47,329 nucleotides of DNA from Limimaricola litoreus (lineage in GTDB: Bacteria; Pseudomonadota; Alphaproteobacteria; Rhodobacterales; Rhodobacteraceae), in NCBI RefSeq assembly GCF_024159025.1, contig NZ_JAMYXC010000044.1, positions 1-47,329 on the forward strand. The letters are read 5' to 3'. Both the position numbers and the translations under genes were made by a program. A model generated the notes under the pieces. That model was given only the letters and a program-made list of their open reading frames with translations, made no database searches and was not told the DNA's origin. Within the stretch, counting starts at the first letter, position 1, and each line of letters starts with the position of its first letter. Positions 17,543 to 25,356 of this stretch are shown piece by piece.

Positions 17543-18790
17543 ATGAGCTTCCTGCGTTTCCTGCGCGACAACGCGCCCTTCCTCGCCGCCGGCGCGCTGC
17601 TGAGCTTCGGCTCCTCCTTTGGCCAGACCTTCTTCATCTCGGTCTTCGCGGGCGAGATCCGCGCCGAGTTCGGGCTGGGCCACGGCGCCTGGGGCGGGAT
17701 CTACACGCTGGGCACGACGCTTTCGGCGCTGGTGATGATCTGGGCGGGCGGGCTGACCGACCGGTTTCGCGCGCGCCGCCTCGGCCCGGCGGCGATGGCG
17801 CTTCTGGGACTGGGCTGCCTTGCCATGGCGGCCCTGCCGGGGGGCTGGGGCTGGGCGCTGGTGCCGGTGATCTTCGTGCTGCGATTCGCCGGTCAGGGGA
17901 TGATGATCCATATCTCGGTCGTGGCCATGGCGCGCTGGTTCGCCGCCGGACGGGGCAAGGCGCTCTCGGTCGCCTCCATGGGCGTGGCGCTGGGTCAGGC
18001 GGTGCTGCCGGTGCTCTTCGTGGCCGGGCTGGGGCTGATGGACTGGCGGCTTTTGTGGGTCGCGGCGGCGGTGCTGTCGTTCCTCGCCATGCCGCCGGCG
18101 CTGGCGCTGCTGCGACAGGAACGGACGCCCCAGAGCATCGCGCGGGAGAGCCAGTCGTCCGGCATGGGCGGACGCCACTGGACCCGCAACGCGGCGGTGA
18201 CGCATTGGCTGTTCTGGCTGATCGTCCCGGCGCTGCTCGGCCCGCCGGCCTGGGGGACGGCGCTGTTCTTCCAGCAGGTGCATCTGTCCGAGGTGAAACC
18301 CTGGAGCCTCGGGCAATGGGTGGCCTTGATGCCGCTCTTCACCGCGCTGACCATCGGCGCCAACTTCGCCACCGGCGCAGCACTCGACCGGTTCGGCACG
18401 GCGCGGCTGATGCCGTTTCTCATGCTGCCCTGGACGCTGGCCTTCCTCGTGCTCTCACAGGCCGACGGGCTCGGGATGGCGGCGCTGGGTCTTGCGGTGC
18501 TCGGGATCGGCACCGGTGCGCAGGCGGTGCTGCCCGGCGCCTTCTGGGCCGAGTTCTACGGCACGCGCCACATCGGCGCGGTCAAGTCGGCGGCGGCGGC
18601 GGTGATGGTCTTCGGCTCGGCGGTGGGACCGGGGGTGAGCGGGCTGCTGATCGACCACGGCGTCGATTTCCCCGGTCAGATGCTGGGCATCGCGGCCTAT
18701 CTCGGCCTCGCGGGGCTGCTGGCGGCCTTCGGCGTGCGTCGCGCGGCGCGGCTCTTGCCCCGGGCGCAGGCGCTGGCCCGCGCTGCCTAG
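17543..18790 (+). CDS. MFS transporter
   Basis: A 415-residue polytopic protein with about 12 hydrophobic segments. A charged loop between the second and third segments (GGLTDRFRARRLG) matches the MFS A motif, and a central polar loop near residues 195-215 separates the two six-helix halves. The substrate cannot be inferred. ATG 17543 follows AAAGG; in-frame sequence upstream overlaps the divergent lipid-kinase start region. Its stop overlaps that of the convergent Smr gene at a shared CTAG. Confidence 0.88.
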   Translation: MSFLRFLRDNAPFLAAGALLSFGSSFGQTFFISVFAGEIRAEFGLGHGAWGGIYTLGTTLSALVMIWAGGLTDRFRARRLGPAAMALLGLGCLAMAALPGGWGWALVPVIFVLRFAGQGMMIHISVVAMARWFAAGRGKALSVASMGVALGQAVLPVLFVAGLGLMDWRLLWVAAAVLSFLAMPPALALLRQERTPQSIARESQSSGMGGRHWTRNAAVTHWLFWLIVPALLGPPAWGTALFFQQVHLSEVKPWSLGQWVALMPLFTALTIGANFATGAALDRFGTARLMPFLMLPWTLAFLVLSQADGLGMAALGLAVLGIGTGAQAVLPGAFWAEFYGTRHIGAVKSAAAAVMVFGSAVGPGVSGLLIDHGVDFPGQMLGIAAYLGLAGLLAAFGVRRAARLLPRAQALARAA

Positions 18791-19383
18791 CGCGCGCGGC
18801 GCAGATAGACGTAATAGGCGCCTTCGCCGCCATGGCGGATATGGGCCGGGGTGATCTGCAGCACCGCCTGCCGAAGCGGCGACAGGCCGAGCCATTGCGG
18901 CACCTGGTGCCGCAACACCCCGTGGCGCACCGGCATCGGCGCCTCGTAGTCCTTTTCACGGCCCTTGCCGGTGATCACCAGCACCAGCCGGCGGCCCATC
19001 GCCTGGCTCGACAGGATGAAGGCCACGAGCTCGGGATGCGCCTCGGACATGGTCATGCCGTGCAGGTCGAGCCGGGCCTCGGGCTTGAGCTTGCCACGGG
19101 TCATCCGCCCATGCGCCTTGGCGTCCATCGCCACCGGAGCGGCGCGCAGCCGGTCGCGCAGCCTCGGCAACAGGTCATCCTTGCGCGCTGCATCGGCCTT
19201 CTGCCCGACCCTGAACCGGGGCAGCGGGTCGAAATGCTCCGGCGCGGCGGGCTTGGCAGGCTTGGGCTCGGGTTTGGAGTCGGGCGCGGGCGCGCGCGGC
19301 TTGTGCATCGGTGCGGCCTGGCGCGCGACGCTGTCCCACAGCGCCCGCTCTTCGGGCGACAGGTGCCGGGGCCTGCGCGCCAT
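18787..19383 (-). CDS. Smr/MutS2-type domain protein
   Basis: A 198-residue protein. It starts MARRPRHLSPEERALW, a common N-terminus in small alphaproteobacterial Smr proteins, then has a Pro/Lys-rich linker. The C-terminal Smr domain has LDLHGMTMSEAH (LDLHG motif), LVITGKGREKD and the HGGEGAYYVYLRR end. Smr domains are associated with nuclease or nucleic-acid-binding activity. It is the last gene of the Tim44-like/mltA/Smr operon; its start overlaps the mltA stop by one base (TGATG). Confidence 0.87.
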   Translation of the reverse strand: MARRPRHLSPEERALWDSVARQAAPMHKPRAPAPDSKPEPKPAKPAAPEHFDPLPRFRVGQKADAARKDDLLPRLRDRLRAAPVAMDAKAHGRMTRGKLKPEARLDLHGMTMSEAHPELVAFILSSQAMGRRLVLVITGKGREKDYEAPMPVRHGVLRHQVPQWLGLSPLRQAVLQITPAHIRHGGEGAYYVYLRRAR

Positions 19384-20414
19384 CAGGCCGGATCGGCCAA
19401 GGTCTGCGGCAGCATGTCGAGCGCGCGCTGAATCGGCAGCAGCATCACCATCCGCCCGGTGTCGCGGGTCCGGCCCGCGCGCTTGCCCGCGAGCCTGCCG
19501 GTGCCGAAGAAGATGTCGGCGCGCTGGGCGCCCTTGATCGCCGATCCGGTGTCCTGCGCCATCATCAGGCGGCGAAACCGGTCCTCGCCCTCGGTCTCGA
19601 TCCAGACCGGCGCGCCGAGCGGCACGAACGAGGGGTCCACCGCGATCGTGCGCAGCGGCGTGATCGAGCGGTTCATCGCGCCCAGCGGCCCGCGCTCGGG
19701 CGGCACCTCGTTCACCTCGCGAAAGAACACGTAAGAGCGGTTGGTCCAGAGCAGCTCGCGCCCGTCGACCGGGTTGCGCCTGACCCATGAGCGGATCACG
19801 TCGGCCGAGACCTGATGCGGCTCGTAGATGCCGCGCGCCACCAGCTCCTGCCCGATCGAGGAATAGGGCTGGCGGTTGGCCGCGCCGTAACCGAGCCGGA
19901 TCACCTGTCCCGAGGGCAGGCGCACCCGGCCCGAACCCTGGATCTGCAAGAAGAACAGCTCGACCGGATCGACATAGGCGATCTCCAGCCCGCGCCCCCT
20001 GAGCGCGCCGCCCTGCTCGATCTCCTGCCGGGTGAGCCATGGCCCTTCGGAGGGCAGATCCTCGGGCACGCGGTAGACCGGGGCGACATGACGGCCGTCG
20101 GGCACCTCGGAGCCGCGCAGCTCGGGCTCGTAATAGCCGGTGAAGAGCGCCTCGGCCCCGTCCTCGACCATCACCGGCAGAAAGAACAGCTCGAAGAAGC
20201 TCTTCGCATCCTCGGTCTCGCCCGCCATGCCGCACAGCGCCTGCCAGTCGCGGTCGCGCAGGTCGCGGCAGGTTTCGAGAAAGGCCTCCAGCGCGGCGGC
20301 GTGGTCATCGGCGGCCCAGCCGTCGAGCTGCTGGAAATCCAGGAGCTTCGGGCTTGCCGCCGCGCCGAGCGGCAGCCCGAGGGCCAACGCCAGTGCCGCC
20401 GCGCGCCGGATCAT
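19383..20414 (-). CDS. mltA: Membrane-bound lytic murein transglycosylase A
   Basis: Cleaves peptidoglycan glycan strands to 1,6-anhydro-muropeptides in the periplasm. It has 343 residues with an N-terminal signal peptide (about 2-19, ending GAAAS); no lipobox cysteine is seen at the end of the signal, unlike E. coli MltA. MltA domain motifs LFTGYYEPELRGS and FFLQIQGSGRV, then YGAANRQPYSSIG, are followed by the 3D domain AQDTGSAIKGAQRADIFFG with its catalytic aspartates. ATG 20414 overlaps the upstream stop in ATGA form. Confidence 0.93.
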   Translation of the reverse strand: MIRRAAALALALGLPLGAAASPKLLDFQQLDGWAADDHAAALEAFLETCRDLRDRDWQALCGMAGETEDAKSFFELFFLPVMVEDGAEALFTGYYEPELRGSEVPDGRHVAPVYRVPEDLPSEGPWLTRQEIEQGGALRGRGLEIAYVDPVELFFLQIQGSGRVRLPSGQVIRLGYGAANRQPYSSIGQELVARGIYEPHQVSADVIRSWVRRNPVDGRELLWTNRSYVFFREVNEVPPERGPLGAMNRSITPLRTIAVDPSFVPLGAPVWIETEGEDRFRRLMMAQDTGSAIKGAQRADIFFGTGRLAGKRAGRTRDTGRMVMLLPIQRALDMLPQTLADPA

Positions 20415-21070
20415 TCCCCGGTCGCCACCAGTTTCCAATTGGGATCGTCGGTGCCCATCACCCGGCCAAAGGTCCAGACGTCACGCTGGCGCTTGATCTC
20501 GCTGGTCGAGCCCTCGACGATCTCGCCCGCGGCGTTGCGCACCACATAGGTCAGCTCGCCGGTGAAGCGCACGGCAATCTCGCCCTCGCGGGTATCGGCA
20601 TCGAAGCTCGCGTCGCGCACCGCGACCTCGCCCAGCCCGACGAATGTCGCCTCGACCTTGAGCCCCTCACGCTCGCGCGCGGCGACCACCTCGGCAAAGG
20701 CCTCGTGGACATCGTCGGAGAGAAACGGCTTCACGCTTTCGAGATCGCCGTTCTCGAAGGCCATGAGAATCATCTCGTAGGCGCCGCGGGCCCCTTGCAG
20801 GAACTCGCTCAGGTTGAACGACGAATCCGCGGCCTTCATCGCGTAGAGCGCCTTGGCGGTGTCGCTGCCCTCGGGCACGTGATCGGTGATGTCGCGGTCG
20901 GGACCGCCCTCGATCACCTCGAACTCGGGACGCGAGCGCCGCTTTTCGGTCTGCGCGGGCAGACTCGGCTTCTCGAATCCCTCGCGTGTGCCCAGCACCC
21001 CGCGTAGCCGCAGGATCAGGAAGATCGCGATGCCTGCGAGCACCAGAAGCTGGATGATGGGAGAGTTCAT
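20411..21070 (-). CDS. Tim44-like/TimA family protein
   Basis: A 219-residue protein with a single N-terminal membrane helix (about 4-20), a charged linker and a C-terminal Tim44-like domain (about 90-219), ending with WTFGRVMGTDDPNWKLVATGE-type residues typical of bacterial Tim44 homologues. The family is inner-membrane-anchored; its exact function in bacteria is unsettled. ATG 21070 precedes the hydrophobic segment and has GAGG upstream. It heads the operon with mltA and Smr, and is divergent from fxsA. Confidence 0.85.
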   Translation of the reverse strand: MNSPIIQLLVLAGIAIFLILRLRGVLGTREGFEKPSLPAQTEKRRSRPEFEVIEGGPDRDITDHVPEGSDTAKALYAMKAADSSFNLSEFLQGARGAYEMILMAFENGDLESVKPFLSDDVHEAFAEVVAAREREGLKVEATFVGLGEVAVRDASFDADTREGEIAVRFTGELTYVVRNAAGEIVEGSTSEIKRQRDVWTFGRVMGTDDPNWKLVATGE

Positions 21071-21211
21071 TCGGAGCCTCATGTCAGCACGGGCCTCGCA
21101 CCGGACCCATGTCGCACCTATGTAAGCCACGCGAACCTTCAAGTCCACCGACCCCCCGGCGCGGATCGTCGCGGGGCAGGGGGACGCTCACAGACCTTCG
21201 GGAGACCGCCC

Positions 21212-21712
21212 ATGTGGCTCTTCATCGCCTTCCTCGCCGTGCCGCTGATCGAGATCGGCCTGTTCATCCAGATCGGCGGGCTGATCGGGCTCTGGCCGAC
21301 GCTGCTGATCGTGGTTCTGACCGCCATCGCGGGCACCGCGCTGGTGCGCGGGCAGGGGCTTCAGGCGATCGCCCGGCTCAAGCGGTCGATGGCCGAGCTG
21401 TCGGACCCCTCGCGCGCGCTGGCCGACGGCGCGATGATCCTGTTTGCCGGCGCGCTGTTGCTGACACCGGGCTTTTTCACCGATGCCTGCGGCTTCGCGT
21501 TGCTGATCCCGGCGGTGCGCGGGCGGGTGTTCCGGCTTCTCAAGGACAAGGTGAAGGTGGCGAGCTTCGAGATGGGCCAGCCGCCGCATGGCGCCTCTCA
21601 GGGGTATCCGGGCCGCCATCAGCGTCCGCGCGACACGGTGATCGACGGCGATTACCAGGAGCTGGGCGAAGGCCCCGCGCCGACGCACCCTTCGGGTTGG
21701 ACCCGGCATTGA
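21212..21712 (+). CDS. fxsA: FxsA family membrane protein
   Basis: A 166-residue inner-membrane protein of the FxsA family, whose E. coli member affects exclusion of phage T7 by the F plasmid. The N-terminus WLFIAFLAVPLIEIGLFI is typical. Hydrophobic segments lie at about 2-19, 24-45 and 70-100, with LLLTPGFFTDACGFALLIP as the hallmark. The C-terminal quarter is polar. The ribosome site is weak (CGGGAG). secB follows 53 bases later on the same strand. Confidence 0.9.
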   Translation: MWLFIAFLAVPLIEIGLFIQIGGLIGLWPTLLIVVLTAIAGTALVRGQGLQAIARLKRSMAELSDPSRALADGAMILFAGALLLTPGFFTDACGFALLIPAVRGRVFRLLKDKVKVASFEMGQPPHGASQGYPGRHQRPRDTVIDGDYQELGEGPAPTHPSGWTRH

Positions 21713-21765
21713 GGGGGCGCGCGGGGGCTGATAGATAAGGCCCAACTGACACCGGAGGATCCCAG

Positions 21766-22311
21766 ATGACCGACACGCCCGACGCCCCCGCCAGCCCGCA
21801 GCCCGAAGGCCAGGCGCAACAGCAGCCCAAGGTGACGCAGCGCATCGTCGCGCAATACATCCGCGACATGTCCTTCGAGAACGCGCTGGCGCAGAAGGGC
21901 CTCTCCGGCGATCTGCAGCCCGAGGTCTCGGTTCAGGTCAACCTCGACGCGCGCAAGCGCGGGCAGGAGGGCCAGTACGAGGTGATCACCAAGCTCAACA
22001 TCACCTCGAAGGCCAAGGACTCGGGCGAGCCGCTGTTCATCTTCGAGATCGAATATGCCGGCGTGTTCCAGATCTCCGGCGTGCCGGACGAGCAGCTGCA
22101 CCCCTACCTGCTGATCGAATGCCCGCGCATGACCTTTCCCTACCTGCGCCGGATCGTCTCGGATGTGACCCGCGACGGCGGCTTCCCGCCGCTGAACCTC
22201 GAGCAGATCGACTTCCTGCAGCTCTATCGCAACGAGCTTCAGCGCCGCGCGCAGCAGCAGCAGGCCCAGAAGGCCGCCGAAGCCGAGCAGGGCCCCTCGG
22301 GCACCGCCTGA
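21766..22311 (+). CDS. secB: Protein-export chaperone SecB
   Basis: Tetrameric chaperone that keeps precursor proteins unfolded for SecA. It has 181 residues. The core includes YIRDMSFENA, VQVNLDARKR, EIEYAGVFQI and LLIECPRMTFPYLRRIVSD, then GGFPPLNLEQIDF, all diagnostic. The ends are Gln/Ala-rich and probably disordered. The start follows a good ribosome site (GGAGG). Its stop is only 3 bases from that of the convergent dnaQ. Confidence 0.96.
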   Translation: MTDTPDAPASPQPEGQAQQQPKVTQRIVAQYIRDMSFENALAQKGLSGDLQPEVSVQVNLDARKRGQEGQYEVITKLNITSKAKDSGEPLFIFEIEYAGVFQISGVPDEQLHPYLLIECPRMTFPYLRRIVSDVTRDGGFPPLNLEQIDFLQLYRNELQRRAQQQQAQKAAEAEQGPSGTA

Positions 22312-22314
22312 GGC

Positions 22315-23004
22315 CTAGCCGAACCTTTTCCAAAGCGCGTCGTCGCCCAATTTGCCGATGAACTCGGCATGGGTGGCGGCCTCTTCCTCGGTGATTCGGG
22401 GCGGCAGGGGCGCCGGCCGCGGACGCGGGCGCCATTCGGCCTGCGTGGTATCGGTGCCGCCGCCCTGCGCGACACCCAGCGCGAAATCGGGCTGCCGGCC
22501 GCCGATCAGCTCCAGATAGACCTCTGCCAGGATCTCGCTGTCGAGAAGCGCGCCGTGCAACGTGCGCGCGCCGTTGTCGATGCCGAACCGGCGGCACAGC
22601 GCGTCGAGCGAGGCGGGCGAGCCGGGAAACCGCTTGCGCGCGATGGCCAGCGTGTCGAGCGCGCGGTCCATCGGAATCTTCGGCTTGTTGACCCAGCCCA
22701 GCTCGGCGTTGAGAAATTTCATGTCGAAGGCGGCGTTGTGGATCACCAGCCGCGCCTCGCCGATGAAATCGAGAAACTCCTGCGCGATGGCCGCGAATTT
22801 CGGCTTGTCTCGCAGGAAGTCATCGCCCAGCCCGTGCACCTCGAAGGCGCCCTTGGGCATGGAGCGTTCCGGATTGATGTATTGGTGGTAGGTGCGGCCC
22901 GTGGGCATGTGACCTTGCAGCTCGACCGCGCCGATCTCGACGATGCGGTCGCCCTCGGCAGGCTCGAAGCCGGTGGTTTCGGTGTCGAGTACGATCTCAC
23001 GCAT
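22315..23004 (-). CDS. dnaQ: DNA polymerase III epsilon subunit
   Basis: Proofreading 3'-5' exonuclease of the replicative polymerase, 229 residues. ExoI motif DTETTG gives Asp7 and Glu9; ExoII is VIHNAAFDMKFL and ExoIII is LHGALLDSEILAEVYLEL. A C-terminal segment after about residue 175 is proline-rich, as expected for the part that binds the alpha subunit. The start overlaps the end of coaE by 8 bases. Last gene of the leftward maf-aroE-coaE-dnaQ operon next to the origin. Confidence 0.95.
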   Translation of the reverse strand: MREIVLDTETTGFEPAEGDRIVEIGAVELQGHMPTGRTYHQYINPERSMPKGAFEVHGLGDDFLRDKPKFAAIAQEFLDFIGEARLVIHNAAFDMKFLNAELGWVNKPKIPMDRALDTLAIARKRFPGSPASLDALCRRFGIDNGARTLHGALLDSEILAEVYLELIGGRQPDFALGVAQGGGTDTTQAEWRPRPRPAPLPPRITEEEAATHAEFIGKLGDDALWKRFG

Positions 23005-23590
23005 CGCGCAGCTGCCTCCTGATCCGGTCGATCACATCTCGCACGCCCGCGCGGGCCGCGTCGAGTGTCACCGTCTCGATCAGGTAATCGGCAAGGCCGC
23101 GTTTCTCAACATCCGGCATCTGCCGTGCGAGAATGGCATCGAGCTGCGCGCGGGTCATGCCGGGGCGCGCGAGCACGCGTATGGCCTGCACCTCGGGCGG
23201 CGCGCTGACCACCACCACCGCGTCCATTTGTGCCTCGCCGCCGGTCTCGTAGAGCAGCGGGATATCGAGCACGGTGATGTCGGCGGACTGCGCGGCGATG
23301 AAATCCTCGCGGTCGGTCTGCACCAACGGATGCACGATGGCTTCGATGCGGGGCAGGGCCGTCGGATCGGCGGCGATGATCCGCTTGAGCGCATCGCGCG
23401 AGACCGCATTATCGAGGATTGCCTCGGGGAAGGCTGCGCGCATCGGCTCCACCGCGGCACCGCCCGGCCCGTAGAGCCGGTGCACGGCGGCATCGGCGTC
23501 CCAGACCGGCAGGCCCTCATCGGCGAACATCGCGGCGGTGGTCGATTTGCCCATGCCGATGGAGCCGGTGAGGCCGAGCCGGAAGGTCAT
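22997..23590 (-). CDS. coaE: Dephospho-CoA kinase
   Basis: Last step of coenzyme A synthesis: phosphorylation of the 3'-hydroxyl of dephospho-CoA. It has 197 residues. P-loop GLTGSIGMGKS is at 6-16, followed by DADAAVHRLY, HPLVQTDREDF and DIPLLYETGGEAQMDAVVVV, the normal series. ATG 23590 overlaps the aroE stop; the long upstream frame extension lies in aroE and is not used. Confidence 0.95.
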   Translation of the reverse strand: MTFRLGLTGSIGMGKSTTAAMFADEGLPVWDADAAVHRLYGPGGAAVEPMRAAFPEAILDNAVSRDALKRIIAADPTALPRIEAIVHPLVQTDREDFIAAQSADITVLDIPLLYETGGEAQMDAVVVVSAPPEVQAIRVLARPGMTRAQLDAILARQMPDVEKRGLADYLIETVTLDAARAGVRDVIDRIRRQLRDA

Positions 23591-24417
23591 GCCAGCACCG
23601 TCCTGCGCAGCGCCTCCGTCACCTGTGGCGTGGCGCCGAACCAGCGCTCGAAGCCCGGCACCGCCTGGTGCAGCAGCATGCCCAGCCCGTCCACCGTGCG
23701 GCAACCGCGCGCGCGCGCGGCGATGAGCATCGGCGTGTCGAGCGGCGTATAGACCAGATCCGTCGCCAGCGCCGAGACGGGCAGGGTGGAAAGATCGAGA
23801 TCGAAGGGATCGGCTCCCGCCATGCCGAGCGAGGTGGTGTTGACGAGGGTCGCCGCGCTATCCAGCACCGGGGCCGTCTCGGCCCAGTCGATGACGCGGA
23901 TCTTCGGCCCGAAGGCTTCGGCCAGCGCCTCGGCCCGGGCGCGGGTGCGGTTGGCGAGCCGGATCTCGGGCACACCTGCCTCGATCAGCGCATCGAGCAC
24001 CGCGCGCGCGGCTCCGCCCGCGCCCAGCACCACCGCCGGACCGGCGCTGGCCGACCAATCGGGCGCGTTCTGGCGCAGATTGGCGATGAAGCCATGACCG
24101 TCGGTGTTGTCGGCGTGGATGCCATCCTCGCGGAAGGTCAGCGTGTTGGCCGCACCGATGCGCTTGGCGCGGTCGCTGACATGATCGGCGATCTGCAATG
24201 CGGCGAGCTTGTGCGGCAGTGTCACATTGGCGCCGCGAAACCCCATGCGGGGCAGGGTGCGCACGACCTCGTCGAAGTCCTTTGGCTCCACGTGAAGCGG
24301 GACGTAGTGCCCTTCGATCTTCAGCTCCGAAAGCCAATGCGCGAAAAGCCGCGGCGAGCGGGAATGGGCGATGGGGGCGCCGAGAACCCCCGCCAGCGGA
24401 ATGCGATGCGCGCTCAT
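23587..24417 (-). CDS. aroE: Shikimate dehydrogenase (NADP+)
   Basis: Reduces 3-dehydroshikimate in aromatic amino-acid synthesis, 276 residues. Substrate-binding residues are in HSRSPRLF, NVTLPHK (catalytic Lys) and NTDGHGF. The NADP site is VLGAGGAARAV, then NRTRARAEALAE. TTSLGMAGADPF and the C-terminal DGLGMLLHQAVPGFE are family features. ATG 24417 overlaps the maf stop by 4 bases. Confidence 0.95.
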   Translation of the reverse strand: MSAHRIPLAGVLGAPIAHSRSPRLFAHWLSELKIEGHYVPLHVEPKDFDEVVRTLPRMGFRGANVTLPHKLAALQIADHVSDRAKRIGAANTLTFREDGIHADNTDGHGFIANLRQNAPDWSASAGPAVVLGAGGAARAVLDALIEAGVPEIRLANRTRARAEALAEAFGPKIRVIDWAETAPVLDSAATLVNTTSLGMAGADPFDLDLSTLPVSALATDLVYTPLDTPMLIAARARGCRTVDGLGMLLHQAVPGFERWFGATPQVTEALRRTVLA

Positions 24418-25013
24418 CTGTCGAGATCTCCCCTCAGCACCAGCCAGTTGATCAGCTCGACCAATGGCAGGCCGAGCACGGTGAAATAATCGCCCATGAT
24501 CCGCACGAAGAGGCGCACGCCCTCTTCCTCGAGCTTGTAGCCGCCGACCGCGTGGCGGATGGATGTCCAGTTGCGCTCGACATAGTCGCGAAGGTAAGGC
24601 TCGGAGCATTTCGCCATGTCGAGCCGGACCACGCCGACATGGCGCCAGACCGGTTCGCCATCGAGGCAGACCACCGCGGCCGAAAGAAGCTGATGCGTGC
24701 GGCCCGACAGGCGGGTGAGTTGCTCGACCGCCTCCTCGGGGGTTTCGGGCTTGGACAAGACCTCACCGCCGAGGTTGAGCACCTGATCGCAGCCGAGCAC
24801 CAGCGCGCCGGGACGACGGGCCGAGACCTTGAGCGCCTTCATCTCGGCGAGCTTGTCGGCCAGATCGCGCGGCGGCGCGCCCTCGGCCAGAAGTGCTGCC
24901 TTGAGCGCGGCTTCGTCAATGCGCGCCTTTTCGATCTCGAAAGGGATTGCGGCCCCCTTCAGCAGGCTGGCGCGGATCTCGGATCCGGAGGCGAGGACGA
25001 GGTTTTCGGTCAT
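24414..25013 (-). CDS. Maf family nucleotide pyrophosphatase
   Basis: A 199-residue Maf-like protein. Members hydrolyse non-canonical or modified nucleoside triphosphates (dTTP/UTP or 7-methyl-GTP types). The N-terminus has LASGSEIRASLL in place of the usual SxSPRR. The central GCDQVL motif carries the catalytic Asp, then SGRTHQLLSA and VGGYKLEEEGVRLF. The exact substrate class is not settled from sequence. It is the first leftward gene beside the origin; its start codon is directly adjacent to the origin region. Confidence 0.88.
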   Translation of the reverse strand: MTENLVLASGSEIRASLLKGAAIPFEIEKARIDEAALKAALLAEGAPPRDLADKLAEMKALKVSARRPGALVLGCDQVLNLGGEVLSKPETPEEAVEQLTRLSGRTHQLLSAAVVCLDGEPVWRHVGVVRLDMAKCSEPYLRDYVERNWTSIRHAVGGYKLEEEGVRLFVRIMGDYFTVLGLPLVELINWLVLRGDLDR

Positions 25014-25018
25014 GGCGG

Positions 25019-25033
25019 CCTGTGGACGACTCT
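25019..25033. repeat. 15-bp direct repeat, left copy
   Basis: CCTGTGGACGACTCT is repeated exactly at 25310-25324. Each copy fuses a DnaA-box-like TGTGGACGA (reverse of TCGTCCACA, 7 of 9 matches) with a GACTC methylation site. It begins six bases after the maf start codon, at the left border of the origin. Confidence 0.75.
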
Positions 25034-25136
25034 AGGGAGGAATCGGGATCGAATCATGAGCACGACTCGGTGGAGAGTTGTGACCGGTGTCGCGACTCGG
25101 GACAAGCGGGGTGAGTCGCCGGTGCGACTCAGCGAG

Positions 25137-25145
25137 TTATCCACG
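25137..25145 (+). promoter_or_regulatory. DnaA box (TTATCCACG)
   Basis: Matches the DnaA consensus TTATCCACA at 8 of 9 positions. It lies in the left half of the origin between clusters of GANTC sites. A weaker reverse box, TGTGGGCAA, follows at 25179-25187. Confidence 0.75.
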
Positions 25146-25232
25146 GGGGACGAGAACAACGCGCAGCTTGGGGCCGATTGTGGGCAAAAGCGTGAGTCAA
25201 GCTGGCGACTCGGGGCATTCCGATGGCAAGGC

Positions 25233-25270
25233 GGAAATTTTTATATTTTGGATACAATAAGTTAAACAAT
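25233..25270. other. AT-rich block, candidate DNA unwinding element
   Basis: A run of A and T with very few G/C, including AAATTTTTATATTTTGG and ATACAATAAGTTAAACAAT, stands out in strongly GC-rich surroundings. It sits between DnaA-box regions and within the longest GANTC-free gap. A second T-rich stretch lies at about 25376-25402. Which of the two melts first cannot be told from sequence. Confidence 0.6.
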
Positions 25271-25309
25271 GTAGCCGAGTCGTTCTGACTCCGTCGAGGA
25301 GTCGATCAT

Positions 25310-25324
25310 CCTGTGGACGACTCT
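25310..25324. repeat. 15-bp direct repeat, right copy
   Basis: Exact second copy of CCTGTGGACGACTCT (first at 25019-25033), 291 bases away. It again couples a DnaA-like box with a GACTC site. The two copies bracket the GANTC array and the AT-rich block. Confidence 0.75.
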
Positions 25325-25347
25325 GAGGATAGGTGTTCAAACCCCGC

Positions 25348-25356
25348 TTATCCACC
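25348..25356 (+). promoter_or_regulatory. DnaA box (TTATCCACC)
   Basis: Matches TTATCCACA at 8 of 9 positions. It lies in the right half of the origin between the second direct-repeat copy and the T-rich stretch before hemJ, in the same orientation as the box at 25137. Confidence 0.7.

Larger units (their letters stand above)
25028..25323. repeat. Dense array of 13 GANTC (CcrM) methylation sites
   Basis: GANTC begins at 25028, 25040, 25051, 25064, 25094, 25113, 25126, 25194, 25207, 25277, 25287, 25299 and 25319. Random expectation for 296 bases of even composition is about one. Many intervals are 10-13 bases, about one helical turn; the two gaps of 68 and 70 bases flank the site pair at 25194/25207, and the second gap covers the AT-rich core. 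GANTC is the target of the cell-cycle methyltransferase CcrM in alphaproteobacteria. Confidence 0.9.

Noticed and set aside
25252-25264. IHF-like site in the origin AT-rich block
   Set aside because: Two mismatches in the fixed half of the consensus, and AT-rich DNA gives such matches by chance.
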